NCBI GenBank assembly: GCA_020025795.1
Contig: JAHHRK010000090.1
Location: 1-5,997 of the forward strand
Source of the DNA: Faecalibacterium sp.
GTDB lineage: Bacteria > Bacillota > Clostridia > Oscillospirales > Ruminococcaceae
Direction: 5' to 3'
DNA length: 5,997 nucleotides
Part shown: positions 1 to 5,087 of the stretch, in pieces
How positions within the stretch are numbered: the stretch's first letter is position 1
Layout of the letters: each line of letters opens with the position of its first letter
The notes under the pieces: model-generated
What the model was told of the DNA's origin: nothing
The model's database searches: none
What the model saw: the letters and a program-made list of their open reading frames with translations, nothing else
Position numbers and translations under genes: made by a program

Positions 1-111
1 GATGCTATCGTGGTCAAGGTCACCGATATCGACCAGCAGGGCCGTATCAACCTGAGCCGCAAAGATGCAATCGCGGAGCTGGAAGCTAAGAAAGCTGCAC
101 AGCAGGGCTGA
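1..111 (+). CDS. pnp: Polyribonucleotide nucleotidyltransferase (PNPase), C-terminal fragment
   Basis: Only the last 36 codons are present and the gene continues upstream of the window. The frame ends in the final strands of an S1 RNA-binding domain: VKVTDIDQQGRINLSRKDAI is typical of the PNPase C-terminus, followed by a short Lys/Ala/Gln-rich tail. PNPase is a phosphate-dependent 3'-5' exoribonuclease that degrades mRNA, and its S1 and KH domains hold the RNA. The stop TGA is followed at once by an in-frame TAA, and a strong intrinsic terminator lies about 50 bases on. Other S1 proteins (bS1, S1-domain RNA regulators) can end similarly. The 'GRINLSRKDA' signature directly before a short tail favours PNPase, but the catalytic domains are outside the window. 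Confidence 0.8.
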   Translation, partial: DAIVVKVTDIDQQGRINLSRKDAIAELEAKKAAQQG

Positions 112-164
112 TAAAAGAACAGAAATTGTAACAACAAACCTGTTCACCATCTAACTGTAATAAA

Positions 165-210
165 AGAGCGATGCCCGACTTTTCAAAAGGTCGGCATCGC
201 TCTTTTTGTT
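165..210. terminator. Intrinsic terminator after pnp
   Basis: The inverted repeat AGAGCGATGCC-C-GAC / GTCGGCATCGCTCT has one bulged C and a short TTTTCAAAAG-type loop, and is followed by TTTTTGTTT. This is a strong rho-independent terminator for the rightward gene. The left arm is preceded by AAAA, so the leftward transcript would also have a U run and the element may work in both directions. Confidence 0.9.
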
Positions 211-401
211 TATGTAGGCATTGATGGACTGATTTGTTTGCTCGCCGTAGATACTATATAAAAGAAGGCCTATGTACATAGGCCTTTTCTTTTGCGGATA
301 GGTATCCTGTGGGGTAGGGGAGCAAATATTCGTTATAAACTACTGCTTGGAGACGATAAACTGGGATGGTGCTATGGGGAAAGGATTCTCTGAAGTAAAA
401 C
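211..401. other. Convergent intergenic spacer, no gene supported
   Basis: Together with its flanking hairpins this is part of a 401-base gap (112-512) between the rightward pnp end and the leftward rpsR end. Leftward, a 60-codon open frame spans 254-436, but it has no ribosome binding site and runs through two hairpins, so I do not call it. The only clear structure inside is the palindrome at 265-286. A weak rightward promoter-like pair (TTGTTT at 234-239, TATAAA at 257-262, 17-base spacer) sits just before that palindrome. Nothing recognisable was seen in 291-401. Confidence 0.6.
261..290. terminator. Perfect 22-base palindrome, probable second terminator
   Basis: The half AAGGCCTATGT (265-275) is followed directly by its exact reverse complement (276-286). 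As RNA this folds into a 9-bp stem with a GTAC loop. Rightward it is followed by TTCTTTTG, leftward by CTTCTTTTATATAG, so it could act as a back-up terminator in either direction. An alternative is a dimeric-protein operator, because a weak promoter-like pair lies immediately to its left. Confidence 0.55.
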
Positions 402-455
402 GTATAATAAAAAAGCGATACAAATTTCCCGGCCAAGAGAAATTTATATCGCTTT
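402..455 (-). terminator. Intrinsic terminator of the rpsF-ssb-rpsR operon
   Basis: Read leftward, the arm at 455-439 and the arm at 428-412 (AAAGCGATA, one mismatch, then AAATTTC on the + strand) form a 17-bp stem with one mismatch around a 10-base loop. The stem is followed by TTTTTTATTATACG. It begins 58 bases after the rpsR stop codon and has a U tract only in the leftward direction, which assigns it to that operon. Confidence 0.85.
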
Positions 456-512
456 GCTGATTGCTGATGATTTATATAAGGGGATGACGATCTAAAAAAG
501 ATGCCTTAGCGA

Positions 513-770
513 TTAGTCGCTGATGTAGGGCATCAGAGCAACGTGACGAGCGCGCTTGATTGCGACAGTCAGCATACGCTGATGGAATGCGCAAGTGCCG
601 GTAACACGGCGGGGAATAATCTTGGAACGCTCGGAAACGTACTTACGCAGACGGGGAACGTCCTTGTAATCGATGGAGTCGATCTTGTCGACACAGAAGC
701 TGCAGACCTTCTTACGGCCACGACGCATGGGGCGTGCGGGACGGCTGCCTTCGTTTCTTTCAAAAGCCAT
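513..770 (-). CDS. rpsR: 30S ribosomal protein bS18, zinc-ligand (C+) form
   Basis: The 85-residue protein has the normal family length, with a basic N-terminus and the conserved core (IDSIDYKDVPRLRKYV, SERSKIIPRRVTGTC, HQRMLTVAIKRARH). bS18 binds 16S rRNA on the small-subunit platform as a partner of bS6. Four potential metal ligands are kept: Cys23, Cys26, Cys60 and His63 (CxxC...CxxH). This marks it as the zinc-binding version; many bacteria carry a version that has lost the cysteines. The start is fixed by AAGGAGGTA at 778-786, and the next upstream gene, ssb, ends 32 bases away. It is last in the operon, followed by the terminator at 402-455. Identification is secure; zinc binding is inferred from the ligands. 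Confidence 0.97.
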   Translation of the reverse strand: MAFERNEGSRPARPMRRGRKKVCSFCVDKIDSIDYKDVPRLRKYVSERSKIIPRRVTGTCAFHQRMLTVAIKRARHVALMPYISD

Positions 771-802
771 TGCTTATTACCTCCTTAATAGAATGTGCTG
801 CA

Positions 803-1285
803 TCAGAAGGGGAGATCGTCGTTGTCTTCAATGACAGCGAAATCATCCGCGCTCCCTGCCGAATAGCTGGGAGCGGCCTCCATGGTGTTTGCGCGGGGCG
901 CATTGTAACCATTGGATGCAGGCGCGGAATAATGATTATCATAATTATTATTGCCGCTATTCGTAGATTTGGGACCTGCGAAATTGATGTTAGTTGCAAC
1001 GATTTCGACGGCTGTGCGATTGTTGCCAGTCTTATCGGTGTAGTTGCGGCTCTGCAGACGGCCTTCAACGGCAATCAGGGAACCCTTCTGGAAGTACTTG
1101 CAGACAAACTCTGCGCTGGCCTCCCAACAAACCACATCAATAAAGTCGGCCTGCGACTGACCGTTTGCATCGCGGCGATTGCGATCGCATGCAATGCGGA
1201 AACTTGCGACCTTGCGGCCGGTCTGTGTCTGACGCAGGGTGGGGTCGGCTACCAGTCGGCCCATAATAGCTACAACATTCAGCAT
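803..1285 (-). CDS. ssb: Single-stranded DNA-binding protein
   Basis: This 160-residue protein coats ssDNA during replication, recombination and repair. Residues 1-104 form the OB-fold (start MLNVVAIMGRLVADPTLR; DFIDVVCWEASAEFVCKYF at 48-65; GSLIAVEGRLQSRNY at 68-82). Residues 105-145 are an Asn/Ser/Gly/Ala-rich disordered linker, and the tail ends in the acidic tip DNDDLPF (154-160), which in other SSBs recruits partner repair and replication proteins. AGGAGG at 1294-1299 sits about 8 bases before the chosen ATG. Its place between rpsF (25 bases upstream) and rpsR (32 bases downstream) is the conserved Bacillota arrangement, coupling SSB supply to ribosome synthesis. Confidence 0.98.
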   Translation of the reverse strand: MLNVVAIMGRLVADPTLRQTQTGRKVASFRIACDRNRRDANGQSQADFIDVVCWEASAEFVCKYFQKGSLIAVEGRLQSRNYTDKTGNNRTAVEIVATNINFAGPKSTNSGNNNYDNHYSAPASNGYNAPRANTMEAAPSYSAGSADDFAVIEDNDDLPF

Positions 1286-1310
1286 AACTTCAGCCTCCTA
1301 CAAGCGTAAC

Positions 1311-1595
1311 TTACGCTTCTTCCTTTGCAACGATCAAAGAACGCAGAACGCCATCGGTGATCTTGTACACACGATCCAGCTCAGCGGGGAACTCGGGAGC
1401 ACTGGTGAAGTTGATCACAGTGTAGAAGCCCTCTTCCTCGTCGTTGATGGGGTAAGCCAGACGCTTCTTGCCCCACTCATCAATGGAATCGATGGTACCG
1501 TTTGCCTCGATCAGAGCTTTGAACTTTGCGTTAACAGCGTTCATGGCTTCCTCGTCGACGCAGCTGGTAATCAGCATGGTTTCGTACTTTGCCAT
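1311..1595 (-). CDS. rpsF: 30S ribosomal protein bS6
   Basis: The 94-residue protein starts MAKYETMLITS and carries the conserved WGKKRLAYPI block (41-50) and the RVYKITDGVLRSLIV segment near the end. bS6 forms a heterodimer with bS18 and binds the central domain of 16S rRNA. The frame stays open upstream to an ATG at 1646, but that would add 17 non-family residues. The ATG at 1595 has AAAGGAGGT at 1604-1612 at good spacing and gives the normal family length. First gene of the operon with ssb and rpsR; see the promoter at 1691-1719 and the leader at 1596-1685. Confidence 0.97.
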   Translation of the reverse strand: MAKYETMLITSCVDEEAMNAVNAKFKALIEANGTIDSIDEWGKKRLAYPINDEEEGFYTVINFTSAPEFPAELDRVYKITDGVLRSLIVAKEEA

Positions 1596-1685
1596 TTTGT
1601 AGCACCTCCTTTTGGACTTTAGGGCCACCCCAACCAGGGTGACCAAGGATTGTGACAGAGTGTCACAAACGCCCTTGCGGACGCT
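1596..1685 (-). promoter_or_regulatory. Structured leader of the rpsF operon, candidate bS6:bS18 autoregulatory element
   Basis: The predicted 5' untranslated RNA of about 90 nt contains three hairpins. The first is CGTCC-GCAA-GGGCG (1683-1670), with a GNRA tetraloop right at the 5' end. The second is TTGTGACA-CTC-TGTCACAA (1668-1650), a perfect 8-bp stem. The third is GGTCACCC / GGGTGGCC (1644-1623), with one G-U pair and a TGGTTG loop. GGGC (1674-1671) could also pair with GCCC (1625-1622) to enclose the middle hairpin. Leaders of rpsF operons in many bacteria bind the bS6:bS18 complex and repress translation. That makes such a role plausible here, but I cannot match the motif with certainty. 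Confidence 0.5.
1604..1612 (-). promoter_or_regulatory. Ribosome binding site that fixes the rpsF start
   Basis: Read leftward this is AAAGGAGGT, eight bases before the ATG at 1595. It decides for this start over the in-frame ATG at 1646, which has no such site. Confidence 0.9.
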
Positions 1686-1690
1686 TAAAC

Positions 1691-1719
1691 ATTATAACAA
1701 AGAAAAGTGGCGGTGTCAA
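1691..1719 (-). promoter_or_regulatory. Consensus housekeeping sigma promoter of rpsF-ssb-rpsR
   Basis: Leftward, TTGACA (1719-1714) and TATAAT (1696-1691) are both perfect and separated by exactly 17 bases. TGT directly before the -10 gives an extended -10 (TGN). The expected start is near 1684-1685. Such a perfect promoter fits a ribosomal protein operon. Confidence 0.93.
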
Positions 1720-1748
1720 CATAAAAATCATGCCGAACCGCCACTTTT
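1697..1748 (-). terminator. galU terminator, interleaved with the rpsF promoter
   Basis: Inverted repeat AAAAGTGGCGGT / ACCGCCACTTTT (arms 1703-1714 and 1737-1748 on the + strand) is perfect over 12 bp. The enclosed bases can extend the stem by seven weaker pairs around a GATTTTT loop with one bulged C. Leftward, the stem runs into TTTTCTTTGTT. It starts 19 bases after the galU stop. The rpsF -35 lies in the 3' half of the hairpin and the -10 follows the U tract. The rightward strand also has TTTTT after the stem. Confidence 0.9.
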
Positions 1749-1766
1749 TACAAATTTTCTATTCTT

Positions 1767-2639
1767 TTACAGCGTTTTGCACAGCTCTTTCAGATATGCA
1801 CGGAATCCTTCGCCGATTTCCGGGTGCTGCAGCGCCATTTCAACCTGCGCTTCCACGACGCACAGCTTGTTGCCCATGTCATAGTGCTTGCCGGTGAAAT
1901 CAACAGCAGTCATGCCGCCGCAGGTGCGTGCGTACTCTGCCATGGCGTCGGTCAGCTGATATTCGCCGCCTGCGCCGCGGGGGATGCGGCTCAAAATGGG
2001 ATAAATCTCCGGAGTGAGCAGTACACGGCCCAGAATGGAGAAATTGCTGAACTCCTGGCCCTTCTTGGGCTTTTCGATCATGTCGTCTACAAAGTACAGA
2101 TTATTGTGCAAAGGGGTGGTTTTTAGGCTGCAATAGCGGGATACATCTTCCCAGGGAACTGCGTTTACACCAACAGCAGGACGACCAAATTCTTCGTAAG
2201 CGCGAACCAACTGTGCACAGACAGGATCTTCGCCAACGATAACGTCGTCACCATAAATAACCAGGAACGGGTCGTCGCCAGTGAAAGCCTTTGCGCAGGA
2301 AACAGCATGGCCCAGGCCCAGGGTCTGCTTTTGACGAACAAAATAAATATTTGCCTGGTTGGCAATGCCAAGGCACTCGGCGAGCATCTTTTCTTTGCCG
2401 GGAGCAGACAGCTTTTCTTCCAGCTCCGGGCAGCGGTCGAAATGGTCTTCGATGATGGACTGGTTTCGGCCCAGAATGATTAGGATGTCAGTACAGCCGG
2501 ATTGTACAGCTTCCTCCACAAGGTACTGGATCGCAGGCTTGTCTACAATGGGCAGCATGCCCTTGGGCATAGCTTTCGTTGCCGGCAGGACACGCGTGCC
2601 CAGACCCGCAGCGGGAATAACGGCTTTTTTGACCTTCAT
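1767..2639 (-). CDS. galU: UTP-glucose-1-phosphate uridylyltransferase
   Basis: The 290-residue enzyme makes UDP-glucose from UTP and glucose-1-phosphate in the cytoplasm. UDP-glucose feeds galactose use and envelope glycans, glycolipids and teichoic-acid decoration. Visible motifs are GLGTR (12-16, nucleotide-binding loop), PKGMLPIVDKP (25-35), LGLGHAV (107-113), GDD (130-132, metal site), EKP (189-191) and GGEYQLTDA (224-232). The residue after PK is Gly27, where the E. coli enzyme and many others have Glu. The start is set by GGAG at 2648-2651; the frame is open further upstream but there it overlaps the preceding gene and is non-homologous. It sits 31 bases after that gene, probably cotranscribed. 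A weak internal promoter-like pair (TTGGTC 2711-2706, TACAAT 2688-2683, 17 apart) exists. The name gtaB is also used in Bacilli. Confidence 0.96.
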   Translation of the reverse strand: MKVKKAVIPAAGLGTRVLPATKAMPKGMLPIVDKPAIQYLVEEAVQSGCTDILIILGRNQSIIEDHFDRCPELEEKLSAPGKEKMLAECLGIANQANIYFVRQKQTLGLGHAVSCAKAFTGDDPFLVIYGDDVIVGEDPVCAQLVRAYEEFGRPAVGVNAVPWEDVSRYCSLKTTPLHNNLYFVDDMIEKPKKGQEFSNFSILGRVLLTPEIYPILSRIPRGAGGEYQLTDAMAEYARTCGGMTAVDFTGKHYDMGNKLCVVEAQVEMALQHPEIGEGFRAYLKELCKTL

Positions 2640-2647
2640 AAAAGATG

Positions 2648-2654
2648 CTCCTTT
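2648..2654 (-). promoter_or_regulatory. Ribosome binding site that fixes the galU start
   Basis: Read leftward AAAGGAG, eight bases before the ATG at 2639. It supports a start at MKVKKAVIPAAG rather than the longer open frame beginning at 2750 inside the upstream gene. Confidence 0.85.
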
Positions 2655-2670
2655 TACATTTACATGACGA

Positions 2671-3633
2671 TTACGCCAGCAGATTGTACAGTGCGGCAGT
2701 GTTAGGACCAACAAACAGACTGAGTACGATACCCAGGAGCAGCAATGCACCTGCCATCAGGAAAACAGCAGCCCAACTGGTGCCACCCTTTGCGCGCAGC
2801 ACATACTTGCGCTGGTTGGCATCCGGGTAGGCGGCACGAATTTTCGAGATCTGCTGAATGCAGTTTTTCTTGTACCAGTAAAAGCCGTACAGTCCGCGCA
2901 GGATCATAACGGCAAAGTTCAAAACAGAAGCGGCTGCCGCAAGACGATACAGGAAATCTCCGTTCATACCGGCTGTTAAGGGGCTGCCGGTGGCTTGCAG
3001 CATATACAGAATAGACGGAGTGTCAATCAGCAGCAAAGTGGCTGCCAACAGCAAGGCCGGCTTCCATGCCTTGCGATAAGCAAAATAGAACGGGCCAAAC
3101 ATCATGGCGCTGAAGCTGACAGCAACGCGGCGGTGCAGCAGTTCCATCTGCTTAAAAAGCATCATATACAGATAATTGGATTTTCCCAAAAATGCAGACC
3201 AGTCAGATACAGGAATGTTTTCTATGGTGCTGTCCGGATCAATGTTCGGGATGGCACCTTCCTGCGCCTGTGCAGTTTGCTGAGGGGGAGTATATGTATT
3301 GTTATACAGCTGGCTGTAATCAAAACCGGAACCGTTCTGACCCTTTTCTGTGTCAGAAGTGGCGTTTTGCTGCGTGTTTGCAGCGTTCTGCTGTTCCGGC
3401 TGGGACGGCTGTTTTACCGTTTCGTCAGGATTGGGACCAGCTTGGGCCTGTTGTACGGCAGCAGGCGTCCATTCAAATCCGGCAGCATGCTGATTTTGGT
3501 TTGCACAGAAACCGTTTTCCTGCCAGCAGGTACGGTGGTGGGGGGTACCGCATTCAGGACAGACAACGATGTCGTCTGCTGCGGTGAACTTCTTTTTACA
3601 AATCGGGCATTCCTGGCCCGTAAAATCGTACAT
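2671..3633 (-). CDS. Prokaryotic RING-like zinc-finger membrane protein with DUF2628-type C-terminus
   Basis: 320 residues in three parts. Residues 8-49 hold eight potential zinc ligands, C9-x2-C12, C25-x2-C28, H33-x2-C36, then C43 and H49, with the CPxCGTPHHRTCW core typical of the Prok-RING_1 treble-clef family. Residues 55-130 are a Gln/Asn/Pro/Thr-rich, probably disordered linker. Residues 165-310 look like DUF2628: HRRVAVSFSAMMFGPFYFAYRKAWKPALLL, then hydrophobic segments near 192-213, 231-254 and 286-308. There is no signal peptide, so the finger is predicted to face the cytoplasm. GGAGGAG at 3638-3644 precedes the ATG. The gene lies 31 bases upstream of galU, apparently in one operon. 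Function is unknown: related prokaryotic fingers have been proposed as protein-interaction modules, and no ubiquitin-like partner is visible here. The domain call is from pattern recognition. Confidence 0.85.
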   Translation of the reverse strand: MYDFTGQECPICKKKFTAADDIVVCPECGTPHHRTCWQENGFCANQNQHAAGFEWTPAAVQQAQAGPNPDETVKQPSQPEQQNAANTQQNATSDTEKGQNGSGFDYSQLYNNTYTPPQQTAQAQEGAIPNIDPDSTIENIPVSDWSAFLGKSNYLYMMLFKQMELLHRRVAVSFSAMMFGPFYFAYRKAWKPALLLAATLLLIDTPSILYMLQATGSPLTAGMNGDFLYRLAAAASVLNFAVMILRGLYGFYWYKKNCIQQISKIRAAYPDANQRKYVLRAKGGTSWAAVFLMAGALLLLGIVLSLFVGPNTAALYNLLA

Positions 3634-3660
3634 AAAACTCCTCCGTAAACAATGATGATG

Positions 3661-3696
3661 GGTACATCAGTGTACAAATATATACAGCATTGTACA
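3661..3696. repeat. Four TACA motifs at exact 10-base period (candidate operator)
   Basis: GGTACA (3661), TGTACA (3671), TATACA (3681) and TGTACA (3691) start exactly 10 bases apart, so all face one side of the helix. The second and fourth are identical self-palindromes 20 bases apart. The array covers the predicted -10 and start region of the leftward zinc-finger/galU promoter, as an operator would. Binding is inference. Confidence 0.45.
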
Positions 3697-3717
3697 CCAA
3701 TTTATGAAAAAATGCAA
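3689..3717 (-). promoter_or_regulatory. Candidate promoter of the zinc-finger gene and galU
   Basis: Leftward TTGCAT (3717-3712) and TACAAT (3694-3689) are separated by 17 bases. The -10 matches consensus at five of six positions, the -35 at three. The expected start near 3682 would give a leader of about 49 nt. No better pair was seen before the gene. Confidence 0.45.
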
Positions 3718-3744
3718 TCGCGCCATACTTTTCTGCGATATATC

Positions 3745-3773
3745 TTTACTTTATCACACAAATTCGTTATACT
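3745..3773 (+). promoter_or_regulatory. Candidate promoter of prfB
   Basis: TTTACT (3745-3750) and TATACT (3768-3773) have a 17-base spacer, with four and five consensus matches. The expected start near 3780 gives a leader of about 44 nt. It is divergent from, and does not overlap, the leftward promoter at 3689-3717. Confidence 0.55.
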
Positions 3774-3814
3774 GATTAAGTATCTGTGTATATACTATGT
3801 ATTTTGCGTATCGT

Positions 3815-3819
3815 GAGGT
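3815..3819 (+). promoter_or_regulatory. Ribosome binding site that fixes the prfB start
   Basis: GAGGT lies four to five bases before the ATG at 3824. The in-frame ATG at 3797 has no such site. Spacing is short and the match modest, so initiation may be only moderate. Confidence 0.7.
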
Positions 3820-3823
3820 TTCT

Positions 3824-4945
3824 ATGATTACAGTAGATGAATTGAAATTTAAGCTGGGCGGCTTCCGCACCGCTGTAAATGACCTGGAAGAGGCCCTTGC
3901 CATTGAGCAGAGCAAGAAGCGTTTGCAGGAGCTGGAGCATAAGATGACTATGCCCGGCTTTTACGATGACGCGGATGCCAGCAAAAAGGTATTTGATGAA
4001 ATGGGCGACTTGAAAAATAAGCTGACCCGCTTCGAGAATCTGCGCAGCATGTACGATGATGCCGAGACCATGCTCATTATGCTGGAGGAAGAAAACGATC
4101 CCGATTTGATTCCGGAAGGCGAAGAAGCAGTCAACAACGTGGAAAAGGCTGTCGATGAACTGCAGCTGGTCACCATGCTGAACGGCGAGTACGACCACAG
4201 CAATGCGATTCTGACTTTCCATGCCGGTACCGGCGGCACCGAAGCACAGGATTGGGCCGAGATGCTGTACCGTATGTACAACAAGTGGGCCGATGCACAT
4301 GGCATGAGCGTGGATGTGATGGACTACCAGGACGGCGATGAAGCCGGCATGAAGAGCGCATCCATGATTGTTAAGGGCACCAATGCTTACGGTCTGCTGA
4401 AGAGCGAAAACGGTGTGCATCGTCTGGTTCGTGTCAGCCCCTTTGACTCTCAGGCTCGCCGCCAGACCAGCTTTGCTTCTCTGGAAGTTATGCCTGAGCT
4501 GGATGATTCCATCCATGTGGACATTCGCCCCGAAGATATTGAAATGCAGGTTTACCGCGCATCCGGTGCCGGCGGCCAGCACGTCAATAAGACTTCCAGT
4601 GCAGTTCGTTTGATCCATAAGCCCACCGGCGTGGTCGTTAACTGCCAGACCGAGCGTTCTCAGTTCCAGAACCGTGACTACGCTATGCGTATGCTGGAAG
4701 CAAAGCTGTACCAGATCGCACAGCAGCAGCACATGGATAAGATCGAGGACATCAAGGGCGTTCAGAACGAGATCGCCTGGGGTCATCAGATCCGCAGCTA
4801 TGTCTTTATGCCGTACACCATGGTCAAGGACCATCGTACCAACTATGAAACCGGCAACGTAGACGCTGTCATGGACGGTGATCTGGACGGATTCATCTTT
4901 GCTTACCTGAAGGCTGCCTCTCGCGGCGAGCTGCAGGACACCTGA
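3824..4945 (+). CDS. prfB: Peptide chain release factor 2 (RF2)
   Basis: The 373-residue protein recognises UGA and UAA in the ribosomal A site and triggers peptide release. Two diagnostic motifs are present: SPF at 205-207 (RF2-type stop-codon reader) and GGQ at 250-252 (catalytic tip), at the same residue numbers as in the E. coli protein. Residue 246 is Ala, the usual bacterial state. Residues 1-115 form the coiled N-terminal domain. The reading frame is continuous: the region aligned with the usual +1 frameshift site (around residues 24-28, EALAIE) reads CTTGCCATT, with no in-frame TGA. The programmed autoregulatory frameshift is therefore absent. The gene ends in TGA followed directly by in-frame TAA. 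It is monocistronic, with a terminator after it. Confidence 0.98.
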   Translation: MITVDELKFKLGGFRTAVNDLEEALAIEQSKKRLQELEHKMTMPGFYDDADASKKVFDEMGDLKNKLTRFENLRSMYDDAETMLIMLEEENDPDLIPEGEEAVNNVEKAVDELQLVTMLNGEYDHSNAILTFHAGTGGTEAQDWAEMLYRMYNKWADAHGMSVDVMDYQDGDEAGMKSASMIVKGTNAYGLLKSENGVHRLVRVSPFDSQARRQTSFASLEVMPELDDSIHVDIRPEDIEMQVYRASGAGGQHVNKTSSAVRLIHKPTGVVVNCQTERSQFQNRDYAMRMLEAKLYQIAQQQHMDKIEDIKGVQNEIAWGHQIRSYVFMPYTMVKDHRTNYETGNVDAVMDGDLDGFIFAYLKAASRGELQDT

Positions 4946-4953
4946 TAAACCGC

Positions 4954-4985
4954 AAGGCGCAGGAGGACTTCCTGCGCCTTTTTTT
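4954..4985 (+). terminator. Intrinsic terminator of prfB
   Basis: AAGGCGCAGGA / TCCTGCGCCTT forms a perfect 11-bp stem with a five-base GGACT loop, and the T run covers 4979-4985. It begins eight bases after the stop codon. Confidence 0.95.
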
Positions 4986-5022
4986 GTGTGGCAAATAAAT
5001 ATTGAAAAACAGAAAATACCAA

Positions 5023-5052
5023 TTGACATCCGATGCAGCAGCCATGTATACT
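5023..5052 (+). promoter_or_regulatory. Promoter of the DUF2975/HTH operon
   Basis: A perfect TTGACA (5023-5028) and TATACT (5047-5052) are separated by 18 bases. The expected start near 5059 gives a leader of about 29 nt. ATGATT occurs twice in that leader (5062 and 5070), a weak candidate operator feature. Confidence 0.75.
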
Positions 5053-5087
5053 CAGGAAAGAATGATTTTATGATTGAGGTGTAAGCT

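Noticed and set aside
254..436. 60-codon minus-strand frame in the pnp/rpsR gap
   Set aside because: It overlaps the rpsR-operon terminator and the palindrome, lacks a ribosome binding site and has no family resemblance.
734..1309. Open frame of 191 codons on the plus strand
   Set aside because: It is antisense to ssb and the ssb-rpsR junction, with no ribosome binding site and low-complexity isoleucine runs. The minus-strand genes explain this DNA.
1650..1668. Perfect inverted repeat TTGTGACA-CTC-TGTCACAA as a CRP/FNR-like operator
   Set aside because: The TGTGA...TCACA halves resemble such sites, but the separation is too short, and it lies inside a strongly structured leader where an RNA hairpin is the simpler reading.
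2683..2711. Internal promoter for galU (TTGGTC / TACAAT, 17-base spacer) inside the 3' end of the zinc-finger gene
   Set aside because: The -35 matches only three of six positions and the pair lies in coding sequence. Kept only as a possibility in the galU note.
3797..3823. Earlier in-frame ATG for prfB at 3797
   Set aside because: There is no ribosome binding site before it, and the nine extra residues are not family-like. GAGGT at 3815-3819 favours 3824.
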